Below, piece after piece: positions 34,561 to 48,929 of a stretch of 59,466 bases of DNA. The first letter of the stretch is position 1; every line of letters begins with the position of its first letter. Made by a program: the position numbers and the translations under genes. The DNA is from Isohypsibius dastychi (taxonomy: Eukaryota; Tardigrada; Eutardigrada; Parachela; Isohypsibiidae): the NCBI GenBank assembly GCA_034696485.1, contig JAQIWT010000021.1:1-59466 (forward strand), given 5' to 3'. Under the pieces are notes generated by a model, which worked only from the letters and a program-made list of their open reading frames with translations, did not search any database and was not told the DNA's origin.

Positions 34561-37154
34561 ATGGCTTCTCAACCGTTTGCTCGAAATCAGACAACGCGAT
34601 TCTTGCGAACCGCGAGAGTTGAACCCGACTCACATTCTGCAAATGGAAGGCGAAATTTTTCATGTCTGCTAGATGCGGTAAGTTTGATGGTAGCCCAGGA
34701 ACCACGTTTCAAAAACCAAGTTTCATTGTTTCTGAACTTATGATTTGTTACAAAACCTAATCATTTTTTTTTGATCAACTATATTTATCATCTAAGACTT
34801 TGCGAATCAGGTATACGACCTGATACTTTTTTTTGAATTTAAAATTTAATATGAGTCGTAAAAATGCAAAAGGTATAACAAGACACAAAACAACTTCTTG
34901 ACGGCTAAAACATAAAAAGCCTCTTCAATACCACGAGAAGAAGGAAGAGTACCAGAAACGCAAGCAGAGTTCCCTCTTTGAATTTCTCTACTGATACGCT
35001 GACGAAGATATTCCAAAGAGCGCTTCTCTCCCGTGTGAGCAATCATCTTCCTTCCAATTTTCGAAATTAGTTCTTTTGCTGATGATCCCCAGGGCTGATG
35101 ATCACCTAATCATTGATTTCCATACACTTTACATGCGAACTTTCTAGTCAATTTGAATTACAGTACTCGGTGCATCTTTGATGTCACATTCACATTTCAT
35201 GAAATATTTTCGTAAACCTTAACTTCTCCAAAACCAGCACTGATGGTTCTGTGACAGACACGGTCAATGTAGACTACTTAAGCCACCAAATTATCTAGGG
35301 AATTATTTCCCAAAGCTTCAGAAACTCTTCAGACGAATCTCTCAAAGGGATAATTCCATGTTTGCTCCAACTCAACATGCCAAAACTTGATCAAACAGAT
35401 CAACTAAACCCCTATATCTCATCAGCCATAACCGAGAGCTCACGATCTAAACAACATTTTTAATCGATTTGTTCACCCATTTGTATCATAACTCCTTTTT
35501 CAGCTCGAACGACCGGAAATGGGAGAAGAATCCACTGAAAAACAGTCTTCGATTTCCGTCATTTTATTGCGATATTCGCAAATTTCCGGCATCCTCCCAT
35601 GTTCCTTATCACTTAAAAGGTCACCAAATGGACGCCACGCTCTTCTCTCAATATGGACCGTCATACTCTGTCTTCTGACGTCGTGTTTTTGCTTTGCGTA
35701 TTTCTATCATTATTGCTACAAATCCACGTCGAAACTGGGCGAGGTGGACTTTCTTACTCTGCTGAACTTGGTATTCAAACTCAGCATCTACATTCATGCA
35801 CCCATTCTGCTCGTCATCATTCTATGGAAATCCAAACATTTTCCTTTGTTTCTTCATACTTTAGATGAGAATAGTGAAAGACTGCGGGACAGCAAAGGGA
35901 AGACACTCAGCAGATGCGTTTCACTTTTCGGAATTATTTGGATCATAGCATGTGTCTGCGCTGTTGTTTGTACGCAAGTGTATTACAGGTGAGCTCTGAA
36001 AGTTCCCAAAAAACCAAAGATGAGTGTGCCATGTTAATTGGGCCTTACCCTGCATTTGGAATACCAGGAAATTAAAACTGACCAGTGAACTCGTTAATAA
36101 GGAAATCTGGGCAGAATTCACATTGACAAAGGATATATTTTCATTGCAGTGAATATACCTCTAATGCACTGAACTCTTCATGGGATGCCCCAATCAATTT
36201 TGTACTTTACGGAGATGCAGACAAGCTATCCACAAATTCCGTCATTACCGTCATTTCCATCGCAGCCGCAGTTTGCATCAACACTGATGTCGGTCTCCAA
36301 ATGCTCATGTGTTACATTCTAATCACTCTCATAAGCGCATTTCGGAGACTCCAGAAAAAACTTGTCGAAAAAGCAGATTTTGAACTAGTATTGGTTGAAT
36401 ACCGACGTCTCAGTTTACTGCTGGACAGCTTCAATGAGATATTCTCATGGATCATGCTGACTGACGCGCTGAGAGATGTTCTGATCATAGTGACCTTCAT
36501 CGGTGCTGTGTTACGACATGAACAGGATGTGGGAGTTGATAAAGGGATGAACGCTGCTGAGAATGCAGATCGTGTTGAACTTTACGCATACTTGGTGGTT
36601 GGTGGAGGGAATTTACTGCTACGTTGGGGATGTTGTATCCAGTTGGACGAAGAGGTATGACGTCATTTGTTTTGATTTGTTAGAAAGAATGAAACTTCTT
36701 GAAGGTTAGTCACTAAGGTTGTTAATTGTTACCCTGTTTCTGCAGAATCAAAAATTGGAAAGAATTACCAGACGACTGAAAGCTCAAGCGACAACAACAC
36801 TGTTCAGAGAACAATGTAATATCTTGAGAGAGGAGCTCAGCATCGGACCGTTGGCGGTGTCGGCGGGCGGATTCTTTTTGATGACAAAAACCTCTTTCGC
36901 TACGGTGAGATTTCAGAGAGTTTTGTCCATATATCAAGAATTTAGTTTGAAATGAAACGACCGATTCTTGATGTTTGCAGATGGTATTGCTGATACTAGC
37001 GTATTTTATGCTGATTTATCAAACAAGAGATGTGAGATTCGAGATGGTCCCATTGCTGAAGATGCGAATGTTTGAGAGCCGAATGGGATCCGTGGAGAGC
37101 AGACTCCAGGCTCTTACCGAGACTCGTTTGTTGAACATCACTGTTGTCGTCTAA
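34561..37154 (+). CDS. Gustatory-receptor-like seven-pass membrane protein
   Basis: Five exons (34561-34677, 35504-35988, 36150-36654, 36746-36904, 36981-37154) give 479 aa. The start at 34561 (MASQPFARNQ) is preferred to the internal ATG at 35519, because the first exon ends at a strong GTAAGT donor and joins in frame at 35504. About seven hydrophobic helices are visible, including SIWTVILCLLTSCFCFAYF, LFGIIWIIACVCAVV, ISIAAAVCINTDVGLQ and, last, MVLLILAYFMLIYQTR. The topology (soluble N-terminus, long loops, final helix ending in a tyrosine-glutamine pair) resembles arthropod gustatory receptors and their invertebrate GR-like relatives, which act as ligand-gated cation channels. Sequence conservation in this family is very low, so an unrelated orphan membrane protein is possible. 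Confidence 0.6.
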
Positions 37155-38002
37155 TGCGCGAACTATTCGTATACTCAATTTATTTTACGTAATGGCTAAC
37201 GAGCAAAATTTTCGGCGGGGGGGGGGGGGCTTATAGTTTGATCATTTTAGCATGAGTACGCAGAACCGGTATGCACATATGTTATCTTGTTTATCATCCC
37301 TTTGGTGAAAAAATTCCGGAACAGGACGGTCTCCGGTTATTTTGTAATCATTGCTTTCATATATTAATACCACCTTCAAACACATGTGATTCAAGTGATT
37401 TTCGAACATTGTCACTTTTGGTAGACTTTGTAAATTTGTGGTGGATTTGTGGATGGAGTGCTGGAGTCGAACTATTTCCGTTTGAATGCTGTACACAACG
37501 GATCGCTATTAAAATGCGCAAGACCATCCGCGTTCTTGACCAAACTGTCCCACGGGCATCTGACCGAGGGACGCACGTAGGTATGTAGACAAATTCACAA
37601 AACGCATTCTTGGAATCCCTTTTTGAGTCCAATGAAACCGTCCCTATTAACCTGAATGAGAACATGGTTGTTTAAACAACCAAGATGGATTGAACTCTGG
37701 AGTTTCCGCGTGCTTTTTGTTGAATGTTTTACTCTGGGATTGTTTTCAACTAACAACGGCAGCTGCTCCAGGCATTTCTGTTCTTCTGGCCATCGACGTT
37801 GGTCGGTCGACACCCAAACGTTCGATGTCTTGGCGATAGTCCGACTCAATGACATAGGCTCAACTCAGAGACCAGTGAGAGCACCACAGACGGCCCATAT
37901 AGCAAAATCTGGTTGAGCATCGATAGAGAAAGCCGTGGTAACGAGAGAGCTTTCTTCTTTTCTCTTTTCAGACTGAGTGATTGAAAGAATAATCGAAGAG
38001 AA
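37155..38002. other. Intergenic with G13 tract
   Basis: No coding segment recognised. A run of 13 G lies at 37217-37229. A CTTTTCAG acceptor-like site at 37964-37971 suggests a 5' UTR intron or splice-leader acceptor for the downstream protease. Confidence 0.4.
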
Positions 38003-40916
<2,914 letters not shown>

Positions 40917-41949
40917 TCTGTAAAAGTGCATGGGACCAACTACTATCATTCGTGATATGAGGCCAATTTTTCATTCGAAAATTTTGAATGTAGAGAAGAA
41001 TTCTATCGTAAATTGATAGTTCCAACGCTCAGCTGTCCAAAAAATGCAAAATCTCCGATTCAGAATTTTCTGCATGGAGTACTGAGTCTGGGACATTAAA
41101 GTGGTGCGAGTCAAACGTTCTCTGTTCGTTGTGTCCTCTCATCCGTTCAAAAAAGCTTGCCAAAATTGAAAGTGAAACTGAGAGTTTTTGCTCGGTGAAT
41201 AATTATGGCACAAAGTTTATGTTTCCTTGTACTTGCCAGTGTCTTTTGCTTTCTCAAACCAGTGTCGTTCCTCAAGTGACCGTGGTTGCCTTCGTTTTAT
41301 TGCCCAATAAATGCAGTTTAAAATGAACGTGAAATATCGTTATGAGCCTCAAAGGGGGTTTACGAAAGTAGATGGCTGCACTCAAATTGTTGTTCTTCAA
41401 GGCTTCCTGGAATTGTTTGGTAGCAGCGACCTGATTGTGCATGGTATGAAGATCAGTCCTACAGTAAAAACATAAGAGGGTGTCGCGCATCGCTGCAAAG
41501 ATTCCAACAATGTGTGTAACGACTGAGTTTCGATGCAACACCGAGTACAAAAACAACATTTTGTCACGTTCTAGAACACAGATGGTTCAACAGGCAAAAT
41601 CCTAACAGCGACTACAACCCTCAGAATTTCAAGAACTACAGAATTTTGTTATCGATGTTGAACTGTTAAACTTATCAACTCGAGGAAAAGTAAGTAGATA
41701 AACTGATAACGGCCGAGTATGAGCAACGTTTGCAGTCCACATGATATTGTACTTTCAGGGGCTAAGGGTGTTATGCCCGGCAGTTAACATTCTTTCTTAC
41801 TGATTTGATACTTTTTCATGAGTTCCTATTCCTTGACCGATAACCTCCTTGAAATGAGGGGCTGTATATAAGACAGGAAAATATCCATAGTTCTACCAGT
41901 TGAATTTCAAATACCTTACTTCACAAGTACGAAAAGTTGAGTTTCTACA
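40917..41949. other. Intergenic between trypsin-like gene and sulfatase
   Basis: No gene recognised. ATTAAA at 41095-41100 may be the polyadenylation signal of the protease. The sulfatase promoter is at the right edge. Confidence 0.4.
41865..41872 (+). promoter_or_regulatory. TATA box of the sulfatase gene
   Basis: TATATAAG lies 85 bases before the ATG at 41950, with no splice site between them. Confidence 0.6.
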
Positions 41950-44141
41950 ATGTTTCCCCTCGGGATCAGTATCTTTCTACTGGCGGTTTTCGCTGTTTCG
42001 CGTTTTGAGGGCAAGAAGCCTGAAACCAAGCAGCCTAATATAGTTTTCATCTTGGCGGATGATTTGGTATGTTGCAATTGAGTGTTTATTGAAAATGAAG
42101 ACAAACCTGAACATTTGCGTTATACAGGGCTGGAATGATGTCAGTTATCACGGCTACTCTCAAATCTCAACCCCCAACATTGATCGACTCGCTCATGAAG
42201 GCGTCATTCTGGACAGTCACTATTCCCAAGCGGTGTGCACACCATCGCGGGCTGCATTGATGACCGCTAAATATCCTTTTCGATTGGGTATGTTTTGACA
42301 TATGTTACGTCACCTTGCCCGACTCGGCCTTTTTCTATACAGAATTCGTTTTTGTAACTCAAAAGTTATTGGACATTAGTAGTGCAAAATAATGAATTGA
42401 GCTTATATTTTAGGATTGCAAAACCATCTTCTGGTGGTTGGTGAAGACAGAGGAGTGCCCCTAGAAGAGAAACTGCTACCTGAGTTCATGAAAGATCTAG
42501 GTTATAGCACTCACATGGTCGGAAAGGTGACTAGTTGTTTGTTGTTGAGTAACTGAATTACTTTATGTAAAGTGTTTGACCTCAGTGGCATTTGGGATAC
42601 TCCAAGAAAGCGTATACACCAAGTAAGGGTTCGATTTGTCACTTGGCGGTTTTGAAAATGCTCTTTTTCAGCCTGGCGCGGTTTCGACAGCTTTTTCGGG
42701 TTTTATCTTGGAACCACAAATTATTACAACTATACTTCCAATTTCGTGAGAATGACCCGTCTGCACGATATAAATGGTGGGTTGAATTCGGTCTTGTAGG
42801 GACCTCCCACTCATTTGGGTTTCGATCTCTGGGATGGCTTAGAGGCACAGGAGCAATACAAGGGATACTATATGACTGACCTTTTTGCCGAAAAAGTGGA
42901 GAACATTATTGAAGATCATGACACTGAGACGGTATAATACTCAGCTGTCCCATCTTGACATTGATTCATTACCTTAATATCTTTTGTTTCGAACAGCCCT
43001 TATTTCTCTACTACTCTAATCCAGCGCCACATTACGGTGACCTTGCCGAACCGGTCCAAGCTCCTCAGCGCTACGTTGACCGGTTCCCACACATACCTAC
43101 TCTCGCCAGACGGACATATGCCGGTCAGTCTCTTTTCATATTCAAGGGTCGACATGACCATTCATTCAACTTAATTTTAAAGGAATGCTTGCCGCAATGG
43201 ATGACTCTGTTGGGAGAGTCTATGATGCTCTGGAAAACAAAGGGATCCTAGACAATACAATCATTGTCTTCTCCTCTGACAACGGTGGCCAGGGACAGCA
43301 ACATGGAACTTTCGCACCGGCCATTCCACAAACATACGGCAGCAACTGGCCTCTGCGAGGAGAGAAGAGTTCACTGTAAGAATCTCCACCTGATTTTAAA
43401 CGGTCAAACTATTCTTCATGTTTTCTCAAGGTGGGAAGGAGGCGTCCGGGTTCCGGCTTGGGTGTGGAGTCCATTGATCAAACAACGACACCGAGGGCGT
43501 GTCACTAATGAGCTCTACCACTTGGTCGACTGGCTTCCAACTCTGTACAATCTCGGCGGGGGAAAAGTGAAAGATCTTCCAAACGGAATCGATGGTGAGG
43601 ACATCTGGAAATCTATTGCTGAGAACAAAAAGTCGCCTCGGAAAGAGATTGCAATTACGATCAACTCGTTTCCAACTGCCCGCGAATATGCACTGCGTTG
43701 GAATCAGTATAAGGTTCACCTTGGATCCTTGTTGATGAACAATATAACAATGGACAAGTGGTGAGTTCAGGACACAGTTCTGGAGAGTCTAGTCCCTATT
43801 ATGTCCCCCCCCCCCCCTACAGTCAACGGTTTTCTGACAGGTTGACCCCAGTCGATTTCGACGCGTCTTACGTGGATTCGGATGCGATTGTTCAGTGCGG
43901 AGACTTCAACACTACATATGTGCCATGCGATGCCAATACATCGCCTTGTCTCTTCAATATTGTGACCGACCCTTGCGAGTATAACAACATTGCCAGCGAG
44001 AAACCTGACATTCTTCAGTTGATGTTGGATAAAATTGCCGCCTACAACGCCACTGCTGCACCACCACAGGCCGTCGGGCTTCCAGCTCTTTTAGCGAGCA
44101 GCGTTTACAGTGGTGGCTATATTCAGCCATGGATTTTTTGA
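41950..44141 (+). CDS. Secreted/lysosomal arylsulfatase (arylsulfatase B type)
   Basis: Ten exons (41950-42066, 42128-42287, 42414-42526, 42586-42622, 42672-42745, 42800-42931, 42997-43123, 43183-43375, 43431-43760, 43841-44141) give 527 aa, the usual size for arylsulfatase B. After a signal peptide (MFPLGISIFLLAVFAVS) come the metal site PNIVFILADDLGWND, then VCTPSRAALMT. Its CTPSR cysteine is the one converted to formylglycine in sulfatases. MVGKWHLGY, FSSDNGGQ and NWPLRGEKSSLWEGGVR complete the sulfatase fold. The enzyme would remove sulfate esters, probably from glycosaminoglycans, in lysosome or extracellular space. An in-frame TAG at 42797-42799 is removed by a 54-base intron with canonical GTGAGA and GTAG ends. 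The intron before the last exon holds a run of 13 C. ATTAAA at 44225-44230 is a likely polyadenylation signal. Confidence 0.93.
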
Positions 44142-44580
44142 AACTTTGCGTGTTACATCTAACTATCATATCTGTGAATCGATGAAGCTTTGCCGTGATT
44201 GATGTGATTTGAGTCGTGTGAATGATTAAAAGATGGACGTGAATTCGTTCATGGTTGTCATCACGATAACTCACCTAAAAACCAGGCAATCACTGAAAAT
44301 GTTCACCAAGATCACCCTTCTGGTTGCGATAACAAGTAAGTATTAGGTTGCAGTCCGGAGTTTTCCAAAGACAACGATCAAACTCATTTGATTCTTGTGC
44401 TTCGATATTTTCAAGTTCGGAATTTTAAAAGCAAACGTGATTCGGTGGACGGATCGTATCGAAACAAGATGTATTCGTGATGCTAAGAAAACTCTTGGGA
44501 AGAAGATAAGTCAGTAAGAAAGATGTCAAAAAAGCATTGACTCTGGTTTTATTCAGCCTTTGCAAACAGTGCTGTCAAAC
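44142..44580. other. Intergenic between convergent sulfatase and protease pseudogene
   Basis: Holds the sulfatase 3' UTR with ATTAAA at 44225-44230. Nothing else recognised. Confidence 0.4.
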
Positions 44581-45400
44581 TCAGGCAGATCCGCCAACTA
44601 TTTCGTTGATCCAACTTGAAACTGAAATTGACGGCCTAGAATAAGCCGATGTGAGTCAGCCATACCAGATTTATGAGAAACGCAAACAAACTCACATTGT
44701 CGGTTTCCAAAAGGCAAAAGTCGTTGCGGTTGAGTTTGCTGGCCGTCGTATAGCTCCAAAATGATTTACCCTTTCCTCCAGTCATAAGACTCTGAAAGAA
44801 GTCCTCTCTGGCATTTGGATGAATCCGGCTGGGTATGACCGGTATGTCAACTGATCCATCAGCTTGGTTGGTTAGATTATGTGCCCCTAGCCGCACAGCA
44901 ACAGATGGCAACCACAAGTTTTTGCAGCATCTAGATGTGGTCAGAACGAATTTGTCTGAAATGTGCCGAAATGGCATTTTAGCAACATAGAATGTCTCAA
45001 TTAGCTTCAAACACATACAAGCACGCCGCCACAGAATACTTCTCCCGAGTCGGCATTCATAACTGCCACAACCCATGGCCAACTGTGGGGTGCCACATCG
45101 ATGCCATTGATGACCCTTTGACTATCCTGACCTGACGGAATTAGTTGGCTGGAAACGCTGGGCTTTCCACACCTACCGCTCACAGGTATACCAGATTCAC
45201 TGGGTCTACCCGGAATACCTAAATACACCCAAACATTAGCAACGTTCACCGTGAACAATATACCTCAACTTCATTAGTGGAAGCACCAAAATGTGAATGT
45301 GGTGCGTACAAGCAACCTACAGAGTACTCAGTGTCTGTGTTGGATCCGAGCATGCTAAGACGGAAACACCAAAGGTTAGAAAAATGTCGCGAAGATCCAT
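44581..45400 (-). pseudogene. Decayed serine-protease homologue, sister of the gene at 46819-48116
   Basis: The first three exons align exon for exon with the neighbour: 45400-45328 (signal peptide MDLRDIFLTFGVSVLAC; 73 bases, same length), 45218-45019 (200 bases, same length; RVINGIDVAPHSWPWVVAV) and the H57 exon. In that exon the site reads LTTSRCC, with Arg in place of the catalytic His. The acceptor before it is destroyed. The nearest AG (exon from 44955) is seven bases further in and puts a stop codon five codons later. After exon 3 only a few codons of exon 4 (AVNFS) survive before an abrupt join to the last-exon end WINEIVGGSA at 44581-44615. The exon with the catalytic serine region is deleted. 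A TATA box remains upstream at 45453-45460. Confidence 0.85.
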
Positions 45401-46818
45401 GTTTCTAAAACTACCTGGTCAATATTCTTGTTCTAATTGGTGTCATCGTTGGTTTATATATTGTATCGTTGAATTATGAATGTTATCGCATTTGTTGAAA
45501 AGTTAGATAGCTGACTGAAATGTAGGAGATGCAATTGTTATAACTACCACAGTTTCTGTAAATATCGTGTGAATGGTACGGTGATACAAGCATATTCTAC
45601 CGTTCATGACAGAAATGTTCGAGATTTGAATACCCAAAGCTTTTAAACGCAGTTCCCATCCTTTTTATTGCTCACCAGATCTTAGAAGCGGTGATTGCTG
45701 GGGTATCTATGGGTGTGTTTTCATTTTCTGTTATTTATTTATTTATTCTGTCCTCCCGAACATTGTATGCTGAAAGTACCAGCCACAATGCAAAGTCTTC
45801 GCGAACTTTCTGCAGTCAATCGATGATCTCACGGTTTGAAGTTCCCCAGCTCTGCGCACGTAACAATGTGGGAGAGCGCAAGTGCCGAAAATGTGCATTT
45901 GAAATTTCGCTCTTCTGGTTGACTACCATTCCACTTTAGCACCATTACCAGTCAGAGGCGTGTTCGGGCACTAAACAGTCAATATATTCGGACACCTGCG
46001 CGTGGTGGTCTCCTAATCATAGTTCTCGGGATCCTGAGAGTTCGTAATTCACTAAATGCAGCCTTGACCTTTCGAAGACAGATAAACGCATCTCTATTGG
46101 AGCGGGTAGTCACTATTTGAAAAGAACTGTTATGAGCCTCTACACTCGTGAAACAAACAATCTAGTTCATCGAAACCTCTAATTTGCCGTACATAATAGA
46201 ATTTCATAGACCAGTAGAGGTCTTGTCGAAATAAAACAGTTTCTGAAGTCTAAGAAGAACTGGCTCGATTTGTGGATTTTCAGTCAAGAATGGAAATTAG
46301 GAATGTTTTGACCTTACACATTGCCGGGTGGAACATAAAAATTCAGTGGAACAACATGTTTTCAATCATGATCAGCTTGTAATTTTCCCCCACATTAAAG
46401 GTACAACATCCGGCTGGGGGGGGGGGGGGGGCAGCTGGCGGAACATAGCTTGCATTTTTTCTTCTGGATTTATTTCGTTCTGCATCAAACCCTCCCTGCG
46501 TGCAGAGATAAGCATGGGTTCACACCGTCTACTCCAAGTGGCCATTTGTTATCTGGATTCGGGTTTTGCTGTTGCTCACTGACTCATTTGCTGGAACTGG
46601 TTCCGCAAAACACTAAACGGATTTCTGGTTTTTGAAAGATTCATTTACTATGCATTCAGTTTTAAAATTGAAATATTCGTCATCAGTGTACAGGAAGTCA
46701 GAGCGTCATTATTTATCAAGGTGTCACGAAACTCTCGGAGACAAGAATGACTGAATACAGCTTTGTTGCATCATTAGGGACGCTGGTTTTTCAACCACGG
46801 TACACAACGATTTCAAGC
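45401..46818. other. Intergenic between the two protease homologues, with G16 tract
   Basis: Contains the retained TATA box of the pseudogene and a run of 16 G at 46416-46431. No other gene recognised. Confidence 0.4.
45453..45460 (-). promoter_or_regulatory. TATA box retained upstream of the protease pseudogene
   Basis: TATATAAA on the minus strand, 53 bases before the ATG at 45400, the same spacing as in the intact sister gene. Confidence 0.5.
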
Positions 46819-48116
46819 TCAGTTTGAGCCTCCAATTATTTCGTTGATCCAGTTCTCAGCAATCGAAGTACGGGCAAACATATCTCCCTGACCAGAGTAT
46901 CGACCACAACTACAACCAGAACACCATGTAAATCGTCGAACCCAAAGTAGAACTCCTTCAGATTTACCGTCCGAACGAGTGAAGCCCATACAGCTTGTAG
47001 TGTTGCGCGGCATAATCATAGCAGAATAGCCCAGAACCATTATCTTTCCCACAACTACGGAAGAAAAAAAAAGTTATGACCTTATCAGCGAACCAGAGTG
47101 CTGAAAACCCTTACGGCATATTCCTTCCCGTGGCACAAAGGATGTCTTTTTTGATTCCGGTGAAGCCAGGTACACATCGAGTTTGGTTGTTACGGTCAAT
47201 AGTCAAGGCTGTTTGCTTCAGCACAGGACTGCTTTGAGTCACATCATCGCCTTTATTTGAAACCGCTCCCCATCCGGCCAAGTAGCATTCATGTAGTGGG
47301 GCATCTTGTGAGTTGGGATTGCTTCCAAGACAGATTGGTGCAATATTTCTGGTGAAGTTCACAACCTGTAATGAGCCGGCGTGAGCTATCGAAAACTCGT
47401 GGGGAATTCAAACAAAACTGACAGTGGCGGTTTCCAAAAGACAGAAGTCGTTGCGGTAGAACGTTGTCGAGTCTTGCCAGCTTGAAAATGTGTTCCCACC
47501 CCCTCCAGATGTTGTGGTCGTAAAGTAGTCCTGCCAGGCATTTGGATAATACCGATTGGATATTACAGGTATGTCAATTGCCCCTTCGGCTTGATTTTCA
47601 AAGTTATGTGCGCCTAGACGGACAGCAACAGATGGCAACCACAAGTTTTTGCAACATCCATACGTGGTTAAGACGAATCTATCTGAAACCTGTCAATAAA
47701 GGATTTTGAGAACAAGGGCCTTTAAGAACGCTCTTGGCACTCACAAGTACGCCACCACAAAAGACTTTGTTTGAGTTGGCATTCATAATCGCCACAACCC
47801 ACGGCCAGCTGTGTGGTACCGCATCGACACCATCGATCACCTTTTGAGTTCCCTGGGCTGGTGCATTCTTCTGATTGGCCAAGTTGGATTGCCCACACGC
47901 ACTGATGACAGGAGTCTTCGTTTCAGTAGACTTAACCGGAATACCTGAAAACAGTGAAATCTCCTTATTGTCGGCCATAACTATTGGTTTCAATGTTCAA
48001 GACAGCCGAAAACCCAAATCGAAGCTTCGACTTAGTAACTCACTCAATGCTTGCAGTGGGCCCATACAAGCCAAGAGAAATACAACACAGCTCAAGAACA
48101 TGCTTCGAAGATTCAT
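46819..48116 (-). CDS. Secreted S1 serine-protease homologue, catalytically inactive
   Basis: Six exons (48116-48044, 47944-47745, 47689-47423, 47365-47115, 47054-46968, 46909-46819) give 322 aa with a signal peptide (MNLRSMFLSCVVFLLACMG) and an intact trypsin fold: PHSWPWVVAIMN, FCGGVL, RNDFCLLE, LAGWGAV, LCATG, LHSFGRCGR, WINEIIGG. Two catalytic residues are gone: the histidine site reads LTTYGCC (Gly102) and the serine site KDNGSG (Asn269). Only the aspartate (D172) remains. The activation-like site K|VIDG is kept, so zymogen processing may survive. Arthropod serine-protease homologues of this type act as cofactors or decoys in immune cascades; that role is inference here. The open frame, clean splice sites and TATA box argue that it is a working gene. 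Confidence 0.88.
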
Positions 48117-48929
48117 GTTTCTGCAAATAATAAGGTCGACATCGTAGTTGTTCGCTTTCGGTGGTTTTTATATGTTTGACCTGTAAATGCTACTACAGAT
48201 GCGATTGTTATAGCTATCTCAGATGCACCGTATCATTGGTTGTGCAAATATTTTCGACCATTCTTGTAGGAAATGTTCGAGATTTTGAATACCGGAACCT
48301 CGATCACCAATTGTTTTGTTTTCAATGAGCACTATGAGTTCAAAGGGGTATACTGTACTTCTCACGAGTGATTAATCAGGTATCCTTGAAACTGTTCACG
48401 CATGACTGATAACACATTTTGAAAACGCTATGACGTGTAACTGAACAACCGATTCTCCGTAATTCGTTGAAACATGAGAACATATCTCACCATTGTTAAA
48501 CCATTTATTATGGAGATACACTTCACAACAGTAGTTTCTTGGCTTTTCCGTTGATTTCACGGAAAAGTCTATACTTTACATTAGGTTCTGGGATGTCTGT
48601 TGATTCACTCCAAGGAGAAGTTCGGCGACGAGTGAAACAAATTGTCTACTCAAAGGTGGTTGTTAAACACCCCTCATACTGTCGAGCGTGCATAGAAGTG
48701 AAAATGAGAGTTTCGTTATGCAACTGTTGTTGGTTGCAATGTAAACTCATGTTATCAAAAGTATAAGTGATAAATCTTTTGTGCAGAAGCTTCTGTTTCT
48801 GAATTCAAAGAGAGCAAACAATCATTCAACCAAGATCAGAAAGATTCCACTTTCAATTCACCTTCTCGAAATCGACCCTATCCGACGAACAGTTATGCGT
48901 TTTATCCGTGGACTTCTTCAATATCCAGC
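48117..48929. other. Intergenic, with serine-protease exon relic
   Basis: On the plus strand at about 48560-48690 the translation reads LYFTLGSGMSVDS...RRRVKQIVYSKVVVKHPSY. It resembles the S1 exon that follows the histidine exon (compare VRVGLHNQDVPES and IKRIVVHPDY in the next gene). No other protease exons are joined to it, so it is probably a remnant of a lost copy. Confidence 0.4.
48166..48172 (-). promoter_or_regulatory. TATA box of the inactive protease homologue
   Basis: TATAAAA on the minus strand, 50 bases before the ATG at 48116. Confidence 0.6.

Noticed and set aside
34846-35046. Minus-strand frame with HTGEKRSLEYLRQR in the receptor intron
   Set aside because: HTGEK recalls a zinc-finger linker, but no C2H2 pairs flank it. 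Likely chance.
42746-42799. Premature stop in the sulfatase
   Set aside because: The TAG lies within a canonical 54-base GT-AG intron; splicing it restores the conserved frame (SNF then GPPTHLGFDLWDG).
44636-45082. Long minus-strand open frame across the protease pseudogene
   Set aside because: It reads through intron 2 in the wrong frame for exon 2 and ends inside the deleted part. It is a remnant of exon 3, not a gene.
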